From: Cudoniella acicularis
Lineage: Eukaryota > Ascomycota > Leotiomycetes > Helotiales > Helotiaceae
NCBI GenBank assembly: GCA_013054445.1
Contig: JAAMPI010001065.1
Span: 1-20,416 of the forward strand
Length of the DNA stretch: 20,416 nt
Direction of reading: 5' to 3'
Of the stretch, positions 19,901 to 20,416 are shown one piece after another (position 1 is the stretch's first letter; the number at the start of each line of letters is the position of its first letter). The translations under genes and the position numbers were made by a program. The notes under the pieces were generated by a model. The model made no database searches. It was not told the origin of the DNA and worked only from the letters and a program-made list of their open reading frames with translations.

Positions 19901-20416
19901 GGGTGATTGTTTAAAATGCCTTCACAGGTGTCGAAGGGAAGGTCTGCATCTGATCGATAATTCCGATCTAAGAAATCCGCCTTTATATCATCCCAGTCAT
20001 TCCAGTGTATCCAAACTAAAATGGACAGGATTTTCCTGTATTCACTTTGTGCTTTGATATGCAACCCATCCTTATCCCAGCTTAGTCCTTTCGAAAGTCG
20101 CTTCACTCTATCCAGAGTCCATATGGATTCGATATCAACATTACAGATAAACTCCAGGTCTTCTTCGTGTGGTTGTGCTGGCTTCAGAGCTTTATGCAGC
20201 GCATCCTCTATTTCCCTGATCACAAGCCCCCTTTGTCTTGTGTTCTCACGCCGGTTCAGCAGTCCGAACATATCTCCAGCCGAGAATACAGCTTTGCGCA
20301 AACGAGAAGGCGGTAATTCCCAACTCAGTTGGAACCAAACGAGAGTACCGGAAGCACAGATCTGACTACGTCTGTGTACCTGGTGGCAGCTCAGGAATGT
20401 AGGCGAAAGAAATCTA
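16950..20416 (-). CDS. Large protein kinase with beta-propeller-like C-terminus, 5' end not settled
   Basis: Predicted Ser/Thr-type kinase in a fungal multidomain protein. Exons: (20416)-19672, 19623-19020, 18891-17963, 17829-17624, 17568-16950. The frame stays open without an ATG to the window edge, so the gene probably starts outside. The first in-frame ATG is 20271-20269, giving 985 residues, used for numbering. Residues 1-170 are mostly helical with no known domain. The kinase follows: glycine loop GAQGDV (173-178), VARK with Lys207, a likely helix-C Glu225, AHLDFKPQN with Asp320 and Asn325, DFG 343-345, APE 382-384 and SDLWSLGCLLAVV. HLDF replaces the usual HRDL, but the catalytic residues remain. 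After a Ser/Pro/His-rich linker (about 500-620), the end has beta-rich repeats such as ISLCGNFVVLRA and FSSDGNFIFAW, like WD40-type blades. The donor at 17962 (AAA|GTTCGT) is the least certain junction. The kinase call is firm, the propeller probable. Confidence 0.85.

Noticed and set aside
1..20416. tRNA, rRNA and CRISPR signals
   Set aside because: No convincing B-box with matching A-box, no rRNA-like blocks and no regularly spaced repeats were seen; CRISPR is not expected in a fungal genome.

Overview
The window looks like genomic DNA of a filamentous ascomycete. Coding regions are cut by many short GT-AG introns (about 43-145 nt), many with CTAAC/CTAAT-type branch sites. The gene families are typical of Pezizomycotina: a chromodomain gypsy retroelement, a secreted FAD oxidase, a fungal rhodopsin-domain membrane protein, an amino-acid permease, a small cysteine-rich secreted protein and a large fungal kinase. 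Genus cannot be decided from the sequence. A Leotiomycete-like fungus is only a guess. All exon models were worked out by hand from splice signals, reading phase and family motifs.

Layout. 1-1565: 3' end of an LTR retrotransposon of the Ty3/gypsy chromovirus type (zinc-binding motif, integrase, chromodomain, polypurine tract, 3' LTR). 1566-2743: gene-poor, scrambled sequence, possibly older element debris. 2744-5001 (-): secreted FAD-linked oxidase in six exons. 5002-6390: divergent promoter region with a perfect 9-bp inverted repeat. 6391-7819 (+): seven-helix rhodopsin-domain protein in five exons. 7820-10491: about 2.7 kb AT-rich and gene-poor, with small palindromes, an 8-mer triplet repeat, and a broken gene at 9344-9985 (-) whose internal stops fit C-to-T mutation of the RIP kind. 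10492-10888 (-): an 83-residue signal-peptide protein with six cysteines in the mature part. 10889-12365: no gene, a duplicated G-rich motif 209 bp apart. 12366-15068 (-): APC-superfamily amino-acid permease in 11 exons with a long Pro/Ser-rich tail. 15606-16038 (+): a small four-exon gene for an 87-residue protein of unknown role. 16950-20416 (-): a large protein with a Ser/Thr-kinase domain in the middle and a beta-propeller-like C-terminus. Its reading frame is still open at the window edge.

Nothing shows that these genes form one pathway. Two gene pairs are divergent and share upstream regions (oxidase/rhodopsin-domain protein, permease/small gene). The most interesting items are the kinase-propeller protein, the small secreted cysteine-rich protein, the small multi-exon gene and the RIP-like pseudogene.
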